Assembly (NCBI RefSeq): GCF_000188035.1
Contig: NZ_AEUY02000005.1
Location: forward strand, 62,001-126,000
Source: Streptococcus pseudoporcinus LQ 940-04
GTDB lineage: Bacteria > Bacillota > Bacilli > Lactobacillales > Streptococcaceae
DNA length: 64,000 nt
Direction: 5' to 3'
Part shown: piece after piece, positions 19,266-28,833 of the stretch
How positions within the stretch are numbered: position 1 is the first letter of the stretch
Layout: each line of letters begins with the position of its first letter
Program-made: the position numbers and the translations under genes
The notes under the pieces: model-generated
Told to the model about the DNA's origin: nothing
The model's input: only the letters and a program-made list of their open reading frames with translations
The model's database searches: none

Positions 19266-19319
19266 CCCTTAAATCTGACTAGTAAATCAAGAACAATCGA
19301 ATAATCCTTAGACTGGCTC

Positions 19320-20159
19320 TTAGACACCAGAGTAAGCGGCAAAGCCACCATCAATTGGTAGGACAACTCCATTAACAAAACTTGCTGATTTTTCATCAGC
19401 TAGGAAGAAGAGTCCACCAATAAGCTCTTCAGCCTCTCCAAATCGTCCCATCGGTGTGTTATTAATGATTTTTTCAGCACGGGCTGTTGGTTCACCAGCT
19501 TCAGAGAATAATAAACTACGGTTTTGATTAGTAACTAAGAAACCTGGAGCAATAGCATTACAACGGATACCAACCTTAGAGAAATGAACAGCCAACCATT
19601 GCGTAAAATTACTAATGGCTGCTTTAGCTCCTGAATAGGCTGGAATTTTTGTTAGTGGCGTAAAAGCATTCATTGATGAAATGTTAATAATATTAGCACC
19701 AGGTCGGCCAACCATATCCTGAGCAAAAACCTGTGTTGGAAGTAAGGTTCCAAGATAGTTTAAATTAAATACAAAACTGATACCACTTTCATCTAAATCA
19801 AAGAAAGATTTTGTTTCAGATGGTAAATCAACCTCATGAAATTCATTATCAGTTGTTGCTTTAGGAGAGTTACCACCCGCACCATTAACTAGAATATCAG
19901 TCGGACCTAAATCCTTAAGGACTGCTTGACGAACTTCTTCTAGGTTTTCTTTTGAAAGCACATTAGCCTTATAGGCTTTTGCAATGCCACCTTCTGCTGC
20001 AATCTCATCAACAAATTTTTGTGCTGCATCTTGGTTTAAATCTAAAAGCGCAACTTTAGCACCGGCTTTGGCAAACTCTTTAGCCATAAAACCACAAAGG
20101 ACTCCACCTGCACCTGTAACAACGACAACCTTATCTTTAAAATCAATTATTCTAGACAT
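19320..20159 (-). CDS. SDR-family D-fructuronate reductase (mannonate oxidoreductase)
   Basis: About 279 residues of the short-chain dehydrogenase family: the nucleotide loop VTGAGGVLCGFMA near residue 13, NGAGG, catalytic Ser in NISSMNAF and the YSGAKAA motif (Tyr, Lys). The product should reduce D-fructuronate to D-mannonate with NAD(P)H, the step done by UxuB in E. coli, since all other steps of the pathway are present here and no UxuB homologue is. The ATG at 20159 follows GAGAGGAAAG; a GTG at 20198 lacks this support. The substrate is assigned from context. Confidence 0.82.
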   Translation of the reverse strand: MSRIIDFKDKVVVVTGAGGVLCGFMAKEFAKAGAKVALLDLNQDAAQKFVDEIAAEGGIAKAYKANVLSKENLEEVRQAVLKDLGPTDILVNGAGGNSPKATTDNEFHEVDLPSETKSFFDLDESGISFVFNLNYLGTLLPTQVFAQDMVGRPGANIINISSMNAFTPLTKIPAYSGAKAAISNFTQWLAVHFSKVGIRCNAIAPGFLVTNQNRSLLFSEAGEPTARAEKIINNTPMGRFGEAEELIGGLFFLADEKSASFVNGVVLPIDGGFAAYSGV

Positions 20160-20200
20160 ATTCTTTCCTCTCTTACCTGACTCTTGCCAATTAAACACGC

Positions 20201-21295
20201 TTAGTTATGACCCACTGTTTTGTCTCTTATTCCAAAATCGGGCATTTTCCCTTCAGCTCTCATATTTGCCTCATACAAACCATTAAAGTAAGTTGCTCCA
20301 AGGGCACGATCAAAAAGTCCGTAACCCGGTGTTTTGGTTTGATCTCCCCAAATGCGACGACCATGATCTGGACGAAGTGCTCCCTGCCAATCATAATTAA
20401 CTAAGAGTTTAACAATAGCGTTCATATCAATATCTCCAGCTTGAGACAAATGAGCTGTTTCTTGGAAGCCCCAATCACCAGCAGTCACATTGCGCGTATG
20501 CATAAAGTTGATACGGTTACGTTTTAAGGCGTACTCAGTCATGGCAATGACGGCATTTTTAGGATCTGACGCGTAAGAACCCACACACATAGTAATACCA
20601 TTATTCTCTGAATCATAAATATCAAGGAAACGTTCAATAGCCGCTTGCCCTGTAATGATACGAGGAAGCCCAAAAATACCATATGGAGGATCATCAGGGT
20701 GGATGGCCATTTTAACACCAGCAGCTTCAGCCGTCGGCATAATAGCTTTGATAAAGTATTCCAAATTAGCCCACAGGTCTTCTTCTGAAATATTATGACG
20801 GTAATTTTCAATAATAGCCTTCATTTCTTCTTTTGAATAAGAGGAATCCCATCCCGGTAAATTTAAATCATCAGCCACCGGATCCACACCTTCCAAATCT
20901 GATTTCAGAAAAGCCAATGAGGTTGAACCGTCTGGAAGAGGATGATTAAGGTCTGAACGTGTCCAATCAAAGACTGGCATAAAATTATAACAAACAACTG
21001 GAATTCCAGCTTTTCCCACATTTTTAATTGACGTCTTATAATTCTCAATCAATTCATCTCGGTTAGCTTTCCCCTGTTTAATATCTTCATGGACAGGAAT
21101 AGACTCAATAACCGTGATCTCAAGACCTGCATCCTCTACCATTTTCTTTAGCTCAAGAATATTTTCCAAGGGCCAAGCCTGACCAACCGGTACATCATAA
21201 ACAGCCGTTACAATTCCTTGCATTCCTGGAATAGCTTTGATTTCTTGAAGCGATACAGGATCATTTTTCCCGTACCATCTAAATGACATTTTCAT
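20201..21295 (-). CDS. uxuA: Mannonate dehydratase
   Basis: This 364-residue enzyme dehydrates D-mannonate to 2-keto-3-deoxygluconate. It starts MKMSFRWYGKNDPVSL and has the family residues in KMAIHPDDPPYGIFGLPRI, CVGSYASDPKNAV, FMHTRNV and ALRPDHGRR, which bind the divalent metal and substrate. AGGGG precedes the ATG. It lies 16 bases after uxaC and is followed 41 bases later by the SDR gene, consistent with one operon driven from the kdgA promoter. Confidence 0.95.
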   Translation of the reverse strand: MKMSFRWYGKNDPVSLQEIKAIPGMQGIVTAVYDVPVGQAWPLENILELKKMVEDAGLEITVIESIPVHEDIKQGKANRDELIENYKTSIKNVGKAGIPVVCYNFMPVFDWTRSDLNHPLPDGSTSLAFLKSDLEGVDPVADDLNLPGWDSSYSKEEMKAIIENYRHNISEEDLWANLEYFIKAIMPTAEAAGVKMAIHPDDPPYGIFGLPRIITGQAAIERFLDIYDSENNGITMCVGSYASDPKNAVIAMTEYALKRNRINFMHTRNVTAGDWGFQETAHLSQAGDIDMNAIVKLLVNYDWQGALRPDHGRRIWGDQTKTPGYGLFDRALGATYFNGLYEANMRAEGKMPDFGIRDKTVGHN

Positions 21296-21311
21296 TGTTT
21301 TCCCCTATTTC

Positions 21312-22712
21312 TTAGTTCTTAAAGTAAGCTTGCGCATTGTTATAAGCAATATCCTGAACCATCTGACCAAGTGCTTCATAATCCTCTGGAACCTCGCCTT
21401 GGCTGATCCATTGGCCAATGTAGCTTGCAAGTATCCGTCTGAAATAATCATGACGTTGATATGATAAGAAGCTACGCGAATCCGTTAACATACCAACAAA
21501 ATTAGCTAACATTCCTTGCTCTGCCAAAGCATCCATTTGACTAATCATACCAAGCTTGGTATCAGCAAACCACCAGCCCGCACCAAACTGAAGGTAGGAT
21601 TTGATCCCAGCTTCATTAGCCTGGAAATTAGCAAGTGTATTAGCTACTGTAATGTTATAACTTGGATTTAAGTTATACCAAATCATTTTTGGTAAACGAT
21701 CAGTTACACTCAAATGATCTAAAAGACGATTCATATTAACTGCCAACGCAGTTTGATCACCCATAGAATCTATTCCAATATCAGCACCAAGTTTATGATA
21801 GAGGACAGAATGATTATTACGAAGAGCTCCAAAATGAACTTGAGTAACAAAGCCATAAGCTTTATAAAGTCGACATAACTCTGAAAAAACAGCTGTTTGC
21901 CATTGACGAATAGCATGTTGGCTTACTTGTTGGTTTTGGATACCTTTTTGGAGCAGACAGTCAAGTTCAGACTCTTCAGCACTTTCGAAGACAATTTCTG
22001 TAAAACTGATATCACTCGCTTTACAACCGTGGTCTGCAAAATAAGCAACACGATCTTCCAAAGCACTAACGAATGTTTGGAAATCTGTAATTGTTTTGCC
22101 TGTTAATTGACCTAAGTCTTCAACAAAGCTTGAAAATTGCCCGTGCTCAATAAATGCTTGATCTGGTCTAAAGGTTGGAGCAACCACAGTTGAGAAGGTC
22201 TCATCATCAGCTAATTTTTGATGCCATTCCAAATCATCTAGAGGATTATCTGTTGTTCCAATAAAAGTTACCTTACTATCAGCAATTAATTTTCTTGGGC
22301 TGATCTGATGCCTTACTAAATACTCATTCAGTTGATGATACATCTGTTCGGCATTGGCTTGTGTCAATGGTTCACTGATACCAAAGATGTTTTTCAATTC
22401 CATTGCTGACCAGTGATAAACGGGGTTTCCGTAAGCTCTTTCGATCGTTCTTGCAAAGGCTTTAAATTTAGCTAATTTGCTAGCAGAGCCTGTAATGTCC
22501 TCTTCTGAAACACCATTTGCTCGCATGAGTCGCCACTTGTAATGGTCGCCGCCCAGCCATAAATCAACAATATTATCATAAACTTTATCCTCGAAAATTT
22601 CTTTCGGATCTAAATGACAATGATAATCAAAGATTGGTTGATCCTTAATCTGACTATAAAGCTTTTCGGCTGCTTCATTTTTCAGCATAAACTTATCATC
22701 GTTAAAAACCAT
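21312..22712 (-). CDS. uxaC: Glucuronate isomerase
   Basis: About 466 residues, the usual length. It isomerises D-glucuronate to D-fructuronate (and galacturonate to tagaturonate). Motifs visible are [13 protein letters not shown] near the N-terminus, the metal-dependent amidohydrolase-like core, and [18 protein letters not shown] near the C-terminus. The ATG at 22712 follows AAGGAG eight bases upstream, just after the kdgA stop; the longer frame reaching into kdgA has no ribosome-binding site. It is the second gene of the kdgA operon. Confidence 0.95.
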   Translation of the reverse strand: MVFNDDKFMLKNEAAEKLYSQIKDQPIFDYHCHLDPKEIFEDKVYDNIVDLWLGGDHYKWRLMRANGVSEEDITGSASKLAKFKAFARTIERAYGNPVYHWSAMELKNIFGISEPLTQANAEQMYHQLNEYLVRHQISPRKLIADSKVTFIGTTDNPLDDLEWHQKLADDETFSTVVAPTFRPDQAFIEHGQFSSFVEDLGQLTGKTITDFQTFVSALEDRVAYFADHGCKASDISFTEIVFESAEESELDCLLQKGIQNQQVSQHAIRQWQTAVFSELCRLYKAYGFVTQVHFGALRNNHSVLYHKLGADIGIDSMGDQTALAVNMNRLLDHLSVTDRLPKMIWYNLNPSYNITVANTLANFQANEAGIKSYLQFGAGWWFADTKLGMISQMDALAEQGMLANFVGMLTDSRSFLSYQRHDYFRRILASYIGQWISQGEVPEDYEALGQMVQDIAYNNAQAYFKN

Positions 22713-22722
22713 ACATTTCTCC

Positions 22723-23343
22723 TTATTCCTTAAGAGCTGAAACAAATGCCTTAGCAATTTCTGTGACGCTTTGGTAGCCTTGACTTGCTACATTCTTTGA
22801 TAATGCTGATCCGATTCCAACTGCGACGGCTCCAGCTTTTTTCCATTCAGCAACATTCTCTATAGCCACGCCACCTGATGGCATGAGTTCAACTTCTGGT
22901 ATTGGACCATGGATATCTTTTATAAAGCCTGGACCTAAAATACCGCCAGGGAATAATTTAATAATAGGGCATTGAGCTCTCATAGCTGTTACCACCTCTG
23001 TTGCGGTAGCACACCCCGGAAAGTAATAGACATTCTTATCAACTGCTAAGCTTGCAATAGCTGCATCAAAGTGAGGACTAACCAGAAAACGCGCCCCAGC
23101 ATCAATAGCTTCCTTGGCCAAGTCAGTTGTCATTACTGTTCCAGCTCCAATGACAACATCTTTACAATCCTTAAATTCCTCAGACAAATCTGTAATCACC
23201 TGAGCTGCATTAGGTGTTGAGAAAGTTATTTCAATATTACGAATACCACCTTTAATAGCGTATCGAGAAATAGTGATTGCATCAGCTTGATCCTTACCGC
23301 GAACTACGGCAAAGAAAAAATTATTTTTTAAGATGTCTAACAT
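22723..23343 (-). CDS. kdgA: KDPG/KHG aldolase
   Basis: The 206-residue class I aldolase cleaves 2-keto-3-deoxy-6-phosphogluconate to pyruvate and glyceraldehyde-3-phosphate. It shows the Arg of AVVRGKDQ, the [10 protein letters not shown] strand with Glu, VIGAGTVMT, the FLVSPHFD segment, and the Schiff-base Lys in [10 protein letters not shown] near residue 133, plus the phosphate-binding MPSGGV. AGGAGG precedes the ATG. It is the first gene after a strong regulated promoter, and leads uxaC by only eleven bases. Confidence 0.95.
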   Translation of the reverse strand: MLDILKNNFFFAVVRGKDQADAITISRYAIKGGIRNIEITFSTPNAAQVITDLSEEFKDCKDVVIGAGTVMTTDLAKEAIDAGARFLVSPHFDAAIASLAVDKNVYYFPGCATATEVVTAMRAQCPIIKLFPGGILGPGFIKDIHGPIPEVELMPSGGVAIENVAEWKKAGAVAVGIGSALSKNVASQGYQSVTEIAKAFVSALKE

Positions 23344-23358
23344 TTCAGCCTCCTATTT

Positions 23359-23408
23359 TGTAATCGTTACCATAAATACATTATAGAAGTCATCAGATGA
23401 ATTGTCAA
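23359..23408 (-). promoter_or_regulatory. kdgA operon promoter with palindromic operator and cre site
   Basis: On the minus strand TTGACA (23408-23403) and TATAAT (23385-23380) are 17 bases apart. The palindrome TCATCTGATGA lies in the spacer at 23390-23400, four bases from the -10. TGGTAACGATTACA at 23372-23359 is a perfect match to the catabolite-response consensus TGNNANCGNTNNCA and sits at the predicted transcription start, where CcpA would block. The palindrome is probably read by the adjacent FadR-type regulator. Confidence 0.85.
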
Positions 23409-23415
23409 GAATTTT

Positions 23416-23462
23416 ACATTAAAAAACGAAAAAAAGATCAGATCAACTAATCTTCTTTTCGT
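23416..23462 (-). terminator. Terminator candidate after gntR
   Basis: On the minus strand an AAAAGAAGAT arm faces ATCTTTTTTT across an eleven-base loop with two wobbles, ending in a T-rich stretch. It would separate gntR from the kdgA promoter. Confidence 0.5.
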
Positions 23463-23468
23463 GTTTTA

Positions 23469-24188
23469 TCACTTTTTAGAGGAGGGTAATCCTTGGATAT
23501 CGATTTTCTTATCAAACCAATCATTCAAAACTGACTGTCTTACTGTAAGAATATGAGACATCATACCATCGTAGGCAGCAATAGGATGCCTTGATTGAAT
23601 GGCTTTTAAAATGTTTCGGTGCGCTTCAATACTTGTTTTTTTCATCTGACGATTTGTATAGTCTTCATTGATGATTTGAATAGATTGGTTAATGACTGGA
23701 ATTAAACTGGAAACAGCAATATTACCACTCATATCTGCAATCATACTATGAAACTTGACATCTAATTCAAGATGGATGGGATCGTTTGCCTCCAATGCTT
23801 CTTCAATGGCATAAACAACTTCTTCTAAGCGTTTGATATCCTCATCACTAGCAAATTGGGCTGCTCTTTCTGCAATTCGGGGTTCTAGCAGATAGCGCAA
23901 CTCAAATAAATCGGTTGTTAATTTCACACGATCCTTAACAAAGGCGAAGCCAAAAGGATCCTCTGCAACACCTTTCTTGGAACTAATATAAGTACCCGAC
24001 CCCTGCCTAACTTCCAAAATATTTCGAGCAGCAAGGCTCCGAACAGCTTCACGTACCGTGCTTCTTCCGACATCAAGATCTTGCGCTAGTTCATACTCAT
24101 TTGGAAGCTTAGCCCCGATAGGGTACTCACGTTCTAATATTAAATGCAATAAGCGCTCAGCTGCTTGTTCTACTAAGGGCCTAGCCAT
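23469..24188 (-). CDS. GntR/FadR-type regulator of the glucuronate genes
   Basis: About 239 residues: an N-terminal GntR winged helix (1-72; GAKLPNEYELAQDLDVGRST and RQGSGTYIS) and an all-helical FCD ligand domain with the Asp/His metal ligands (LDVKFHSMIAD, EAHRNILKAI, MMSHIL). This is the FadR subfamily that includes UxuR/ExuR, which usually repress uronate genes until an aldonate or keto-sugar binds. The ATG at 24188 follows GAGGTGATC, complementary to the 16S rRNA end. It is the last gene of the transporter operon. Binding to TCATC-W-GATGA is predicted, not shown. Confidence 0.88.
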   Translation of the reverse strand: MARPLVEQAAERLLHLILEREYPIGAKLPNEYELAQDLDVGRSTVREAVRSLAARNILEVRQGSGTYISSKKGVAEDPFGFAFVKDRVKLTTDLFELRYLLEPRIAERAAQFASDEDIKRLEEVVYAIEEALEANDPIHLELDVKFHSMIADMSGNIAVSSLIPVINQSIQIINEDYTNRQMKKTSIEAHRNILKAIQSRHPIAAYDGMMSHILTVRQSVLNDWFDKKIDIQGLPSSKK

Positions 24189-24226
24189 TTGATCACCTCT
24201 TCCCATTTATCTATCTCTATTGTACA

Positions 24227-26017
24227 CTATTTCTTTTTGTAATGGTAATTAGGGATGGCTCTCCAGCGTTCTTTAAAATCTCTGACAACTTGTTTAGGCT
24301 GACGATTCCTTGAAAAAAGCCCCTTATGATTCCCCTGAACACGTAAAAGCATCAAGTTAGTTTCAAAATCAGCAAAATTCCATACTTGCTCCCCAACTAA
24401 GTTCGGTAGGCTGTCAAAAACCCTATGGGACATCTCATAAAAAGCCGATTGAAACTCTTCTGTATAAGGAATATCCCAAGAAGAATGTAATCCTGGCAGT
24501 GTATCTGCTCCGTATTCTGTCATGATAATTGGTTTTTTAGGGAACTTTTCTTGCCAAGCAAGCAATTCCTTGCGTAGTCCATCCTCCCCTTTTTTCAAAT
24601 CTCCATGGTCAACATACCAGGCATAATAGCGATTTAGGCAGATAACATCAACCAAATCCATAACCTGATCTTTATCAGGAGTAGCCATCATAATGTTAAC
24701 CAAAGTTACTGGCCGTTTTTCTGGGTCTAATTCTCTATATAACTGAACTAAAGGCTCGAAATAATCGTGAGCACCTTCTTCATGACTAGCAGGTTCATTT
24801 GCCACAACCCACATGACTACGGAAGGGTGATTTTTGTCGCGTTTAACTAGCTCTCGAATAGCTTGCTCATGCGCTTCTTTAGTCTTCATGACATTCCAAG
24901 TTCCATTATCTTTATCATCTAAGTCAAGGGAAGCCATAAAGTTGTGGAATAAGCCTACAGCAGGTACTTCATTAATAACTAAAATGCCCATTCTATCTGC
25001 CAATCTCATCATCTCCTCAGAATAGGGATAGTGTGACGTTCTGAAAGAATTAGCTCCGATCTCTTTTAAGAGATTTAAGTCCATTAAATTAGCAGCCTCA
25101 TTAAGGCCACGCCCATTAATAAAAGTATCTTCATGCTTTCCAAACCCTTTAAAATAGACAGGTTTATTATTAATTAAAAATTGCGCCTCTTTCACCTCAA
25201 CCTTACGCAGGCCAAACCTTTCTTCAAAGACATCAACTAGCAGACCATGGCAAAAGGTTTCAATACGCGCTGTATAAAGATAAGCGTCTAAAACCTCCCA
25301 CAAGCGAACCTGCTCCAAATGAATATGATTCATTGATGTTTCCGTAAGGATATGTTTATCCTCATCCAAGATGGTAATTTTATAAGAATCAATAGATTTA
25401 CTGGTAGTAAAAGCAATTTCTATATCCGCAGATTTTAAATCATCTGAAAGAACAGACTTAATGGCAATATCAGAAATATGATTTTTAGGTCGAACAATTA
25501 ATTTCACTGGTCTATGAATACCTGCATAGTTAAAAAAGTCAAAATTTTCCTTAACTATTTTTTTAACCGAACCATCTTCATTAACTTCTTCTGAGTAATT
25601 ACCAACAGGTAGCGTGGTCTTGTCTAAACAATTATTAACACAAACCGAAAGTTTGATGTGACCTGCTTGATAAAAACTATCCGGAATAACAATTTCAAAA
25701 GGCGTAAATCCTCCCCTGTGCTCTCCTAGAAACGTTCCATTAACATAAACTTTAGCCTGATGGGTAACTGAACCAAAGCGAATGACTAATTCTTCAGTAT
25801 CTGATACAGACGGAAGATCGACCAAGCGCTCATACCAAAAGTCCCCAATGTAGTTTCGTTTGTCTTTATCAACAATAACATCATTAAAAGAACTAGGGAC
25901 AACCATTAGTTCCTCTGAGCTTAATAGCCTTTGTGGATCATGATCTCCTAAAGTAAAGTTCCAAACCCCACTTAAATCGTAAACCCTTCTTGTCTTTGTC
26001 AATAATGGATATAACAT
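24227..26017 (-). CDS. uidA: Beta-glucuronidase (GH2)
   Basis: The 596-residue glycoside hydrolase family 2 enzyme has the sugar-binding (1-180), immunoglobulin-like (180-275) and TIM-barrel domains. The acid/base Glu is in VVANEPASHE near residue 407, and the nucleophile Glu in IMTEYGADT near 498; NFADF and the following NRQPK resemble the N-x-K glucuronate-carboxylate contact. No signal peptide, so cytoplasmic, hydrolysing imported glucuronides to glucuronic acid. It is twelve bases from kdgK in the transporter operon. Pyogenic streptococci with this gene are beta-glucuronidase positive. Confidence 0.95.
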   Translation of the reverse strand: MLYPLLTKTRRVYDLSGVWNFTLGDHDPQRLLSSEELMVVPSSFNDVIVDKDKRNYIGDFWYERLVDLPSVSDTEELVIRFGSVTHQAKVYVNGTFLGEHRGGFTPFEIVIPDSFYQAGHIKLSVCVNNCLDKTTLPVGNYSEEVNEDGSVKKIVKENFDFFNYAGIHRPVKLIVRPKNHISDIAIKSVLSDDLKSADIEIAFTTSKSIDSYKITILDEDKHILTETSMNHIHLEQVRLWEVLDAYLYTARIETFCHGLLVDVFEERFGLRKVEVKEAQFLINNKPVYFKGFGKHEDTFINGRGLNEAANLMDLNLLKEIGANSFRTSHYPYSEEMMRLADRMGILVINEVPAVGLFHNFMASLDLDDKDNGTWNVMKTKEAHEQAIRELVKRDKNHPSVVMWVVANEPASHEEGAHDYFEPLVQLYRELDPEKRPVTLVNIMMATPDKDQVMDLVDVICLNRYYAWYVDHGDLKKGEDGLRKELLAWQEKFPKKPIIMTEYGADTLPGLHSSWDIPYTEEFQSAFYEMSHRVFDSLPNLVGEQVWNFADFETNLMLLRVQGNHKGLFSRNRQPKQVVRDFKERWRAIPNYHYKKK

Positions 26018-26028
26018 CCTTTTTCTCC

Positions 26029-27054
26029 TTATCTTTTTATTTCATGCGAATCTGAATATAATAATTGTTCAATATCGTGGTTGGTAACGATATTAATATC
26101 GCCTTCAATCGTATGTTTAAATTTAAAACAAGCCATAGCCGTTTCAAGGACTAATTGTGGTTGACTATCACTCAATAAACCATGTATTAATCCCGCAGTA
26201 AAAGCATCACCAGTCCCCACACGATCCAACACTTGAATACCTGTTTTCTCAGTTTTATATAATTTTCCATCTTGAAAGAGAAATGCTTTTAATTGGTATT
26301 CATTAGTATGTGTACTTTCTCTCTGAGTAAAGGCTACTGATTCTAATTGATATTGATTCCTAATTTCTTCCACAATATGGAATAAGAGCTTTTCATCACA
26401 ATACGGTCTTGCCAGACCTAATTCGTCTTTCAAATCTTTACTTTCACCTTCTAGAACAATTGGTTCAATACCAACACAAATATTAGCCAAGCGTAAAAGT
26501 GATGATAGTTTTTGACGTGCTTGTTGAAAAGAGTCCCATAAGCTAGCTCTAAAATTTAAATCAAATGAGATTTTTACCCCTAGAGATTGTGCTTTTTTCA
26601 TCAAAAATTCAGTAATAGCATATAATTCTTCTGTTAGAGCAGGTGTAATCCCCGACACATGAAACCAATCCACTCCGTCAAAAACAGCTTCAAAATCAAA
26701 ATCTGCCAAACGACTTTCCCAAAAAGCAGAATATTTACGATCATAAGTTACCCTACTAGATCTGATTGAAAACCCTTTTTGGTAGAAATACAAGCCAAGT
26801 CGGTCACCCTTTTTTATCATAAATTCTTGTCCAATTTGTTTTGAAAACAAAAATTGTTCTGTCATACGTCCCAGATCATTGTCAGGGATAGCTGAAATTA
26901 AAGAAACATTATGACCTAATTGTGCAAGCGTTGCTAAGACGTTTAATTCTGAACCTCCAAACTGACAATCCAGCTGGTTAGCTTGGGTTAAGGTTTGATA
27001 TTGTGGTGGACTTAATCTCAGAAGAATCTCACCCAAAGAAAGTACTTTTGCCAT
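26029..27054 (-). CDS. kdgK: 2-keto-3-deoxygluconate kinase
   Basis: This 341-residue PfkB/ribokinase-type sugar kinase phosphorylates KDG to KDPG for the KdgA aldolase. It has the N-terminal substrate region GGSELNVLATLAQLG, the Tyr and Arg pair typical of KDG kinases (LGLYFYQKG, SSRVTYDRK), and the catalytic motif DRVGTGDAFTAG near residue 275. The start codon ATG lies behind GGGAG. A 66-base gap with an imperfect hairpin separates it from the transporter gene upstream. Confidence 0.92.
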   Translation of the reverse strand: MAKVLSLGEILLRLSPPQYQTLTQANQLDCQFGGSELNVLATLAQLGHNVSLISAIPDNDLGRMTEQFLFSKQIGQEFMIKKGDRLGLYFYQKGFSIRSSRVTYDRKYSAFWESRLADFDFEAVFDGVDWFHVSGITPALTEELYAITEFLMKKAQSLGVKISFDLNFRASLWDSFQQARQKLSSLLRLANICVGIEPIVLEGESKDLKDELGLARPYCDEKLLFHIVEEIRNQYQLESVAFTQRESTHTNEYQLKAFLFQDGKLYKTEKTGIQVLDRVGTGDAFTAGLIHGLLSDSQPQLVLETAMACFKFKHTIEGDINIVTNHDIEQLLYSDSHEIKR

Positions 27055-27076
27055 AAAAACTCCCTAACTATTCTTC

Positions 27077-27114
27077 AAAAAAGGAAACAGCGGTACCATT
27101 GGTACAGCTGTTCC
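27077..27114 (-). terminator. Partial terminator/attenuator between transporter and kdgK
   Basis: On the minus strand GGAACAGCTGTACC faces GGTACCGCTGTTTCC (thirteen pairs with one bulge and one mismatch), followed by TTTTTT. Because kdgK, uidA and gntR have no other visible promoter, it may lower rather than stop downstream transcription. Confidence 0.7.
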
Positions 27115-27120
27115 AGTAAA

Positions 27121-28665
27121 CTAATCTTTATTAATAGGATATTGAGTCACATCGACATAATCCATATCAGTTAATGGAACGTTTTTAGCAATGGCTTTAA
27201 CACGTTCATCACTTGAAGCTGATTTCATGATTTGAATTTTTTCTTGAATACGAACCATTTCTTCTTTATCAAGTTTATAGAATTTCATCAATACTAAAGC
27301 TACTAATAAAGAGATAAATGGAATACCTACTAATAAGATAATTGTAGCCATTTTCAACTCAGGTGTCAAAGGTGTTTCCATCGTTGGATAAGCCTTAGAA
27401 AAGCCAATTGTTGCTAAAATCGCACCAACCACCATTGGAGCAAAAGAGGATGCGATAGAATCTGTTAATGAGAAAATTGTTCCTATCATACCAGAAACAT
27501 AGCGTCCTGATTCAGAGGTTTCATAGTCAGAGATATCAGCACCCATAGTTAAAACAAGCCCTGCTGGCGCTTGGCTAATGTAACGAGCACACATATAAGT
27601 GATTATAAAACAGATTGTATAGAGATTAATATTTGTTAAACTTAAAGACCCTTGCTTACCAAAGTAGAGCACCACACCAAATGCAAGAAGAGAGATTAGG
27701 GCTAATTGCAATGATCTAACATAAGAGAATCGTAAGCCTTTTTTACGAGCAATGTTTGAAATCACGATATTGAGGAGCACTCCTGGAATAACAAAGAGCA
27801 ATGAAAAGTGTCCTGATAAGGCATAATTACCAAAAAGAATACCATATAGCATTACCATAACGACAGAATCACCAAAGAATTGAACAGTGAATTTTACCAA
27901 AGCGGCAGCTAAAGAGAGAACCTGTAACGGTTTATTCCCTTTAATGACTTTCCAGTAATCCTTTAATTGCGTTTTCTGTGTATTTTCCCCAAGTCCAAAA
28001 AATTCTTTGCGGTCTTTTGACCAAATACCGATAACTGCGAGGGTAGCCAATACTGCGGAAATAATAATAGTGCCATAAATAAGGGCATTGAAGAATTGAG
28101 GAGTGAAATTACCAAATTTTGGTACTAAGAATGACGAAACAACAAACTGTCCACCTGTCATTAGCGAGGTTGTCATAACAGCATCTACGATATTAAAGAT
28201 TGGGCGTTGCTTTGGATCGTTAGTGAGGGCTGTTTGTCCTGCTTTAGTAATGGTTTGTTGCATAGAGTAACCAATTTTATGAATAATTAAAACAATGACA
28301 AATAATGGGAAGCGGATGGATTGATCGACATTACTTAATGCTAATAGTAAAAGTAAAGATAAGGCGGTAATTATATTTCCTAAAATTAAAATAGGACGGT
28401 ACTTACCAAATTTTGTTTCCGTTTTATCAATAACAATACCGATAGCAGGGTCAATAAAGCCATCAAATATACGAATGTAACCCATAATTTGACTAACAAA
28501 AATAGCTGCTAGACCTAAAATCCCCGTTGAAAAGTAAGTCACAAACATAAATGTAAACAGATAAATATTTGTGGATGCATTATTAAGAGCAAAAAGAACT
28601 AATTCCCAAACTTTTGCTCGATTATAACTTACCACTTCTTCCCTGTATTCAATTGTTTTCTCCAT
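27121..28665 (-). CDS. GPH-family glycoside/uronide transporter
   Basis: About 514 residues with about twelve membrane segments. Features of the glycoside-pentoside-hexuronide cation symporters are seen: the N-terminal loop GFIDPAIGIVIDKTETKFGKYRP region near residue 70-90, GADISDYETSESGRYVSGMIG near 365-385, and a charged C-terminal tail. It probably imports glucuronides or uronate-containing disaccharides for UidA. The ATG at 28665 follows AAAGGAGG (eight bases). It heads the operon driven from the promoter at 28721-28749. Confidence 0.88.
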   Translation of the reverse strand: MEKTIEYREEVVSYNRAKVWELVLFALNNASTNIYLFTFMFVTYFSTGILGLAAIFVSQIMGYIRIFDGFIDPAIGIVIDKTETKFGKYRPILILGNIITALSLLLLLALSNVDQSIRFPLFVIVLIIHKIGYSMQQTITKAGQTALTNDPKQRPIFNIVDAVMTTSLMTGGQFVVSSFLVPKFGNFTPQFFNALIYGTIIISAVLATLAVIGIWSKDRKEFFGLGENTQKTQLKDYWKVIKGNKPLQVLSLAAALVKFTVQFFGDSVVMVMLYGILFGNYALSGHFSLLFVIPGVLLNIVISNIARKKGLRFSYVRSLQLALISLLAFGVVLYFGKQGSLSLTNINLYTICFIITYMCARYISQAPAGLVLTMGADISDYETSESGRYVSGMIGTIFSLTDSIASSFAPMVVGAILATIGFSKAYPTMETPLTPELKMATIILLVGIPFISLLVALVLMKFYKLDKEEMVRIQEKIQIMKSASSDERVKAIAKNVPLTDMDYVDVTQYPINKD

Positions 28666-28695
28666 CAGAGAAACCTCCTTTTTCACCACCACTTT

Positions 28696-28749
28696 TGGAA
28701 GCGTTTTTATTTACCACCTTATAATACTATTCATCTGATGTATTGTCAA
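28696..28749 (-). promoter_or_regulatory. Transporter operon promoter with palindromic operator and cre-like site
   Basis: TTGACA (28749-28744) and TATTAT (28726-28721) are 17 bases apart on the minus strand. The spacer holds TCATCTGATGT at 28731-28741, the same palindrome and the same four-base distance to the -10 as at kdgA. A cre-like site at 28709-28696 matches the consensus at all but one position and lies just past the predicted start. Joint control by the local GntR protein and CcpA is inferred. Confidence 0.82.
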
Positions 28750-28833
28750 TATAAATTTAGAATTTTTATATTATTTCCCCTATTTTTTTATTTTATTAGA
28801 TATAATACTTATAATATGCATTTATTTAGTTTA

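Noticed and set aside
22713..22757. Longer uxaC reading frame reaching into kdgA
   Set aside because: The extra codons lie in kdgA coding sequence with no ribosome-binding site, while AAGGAG sits before the ATG at 22712.
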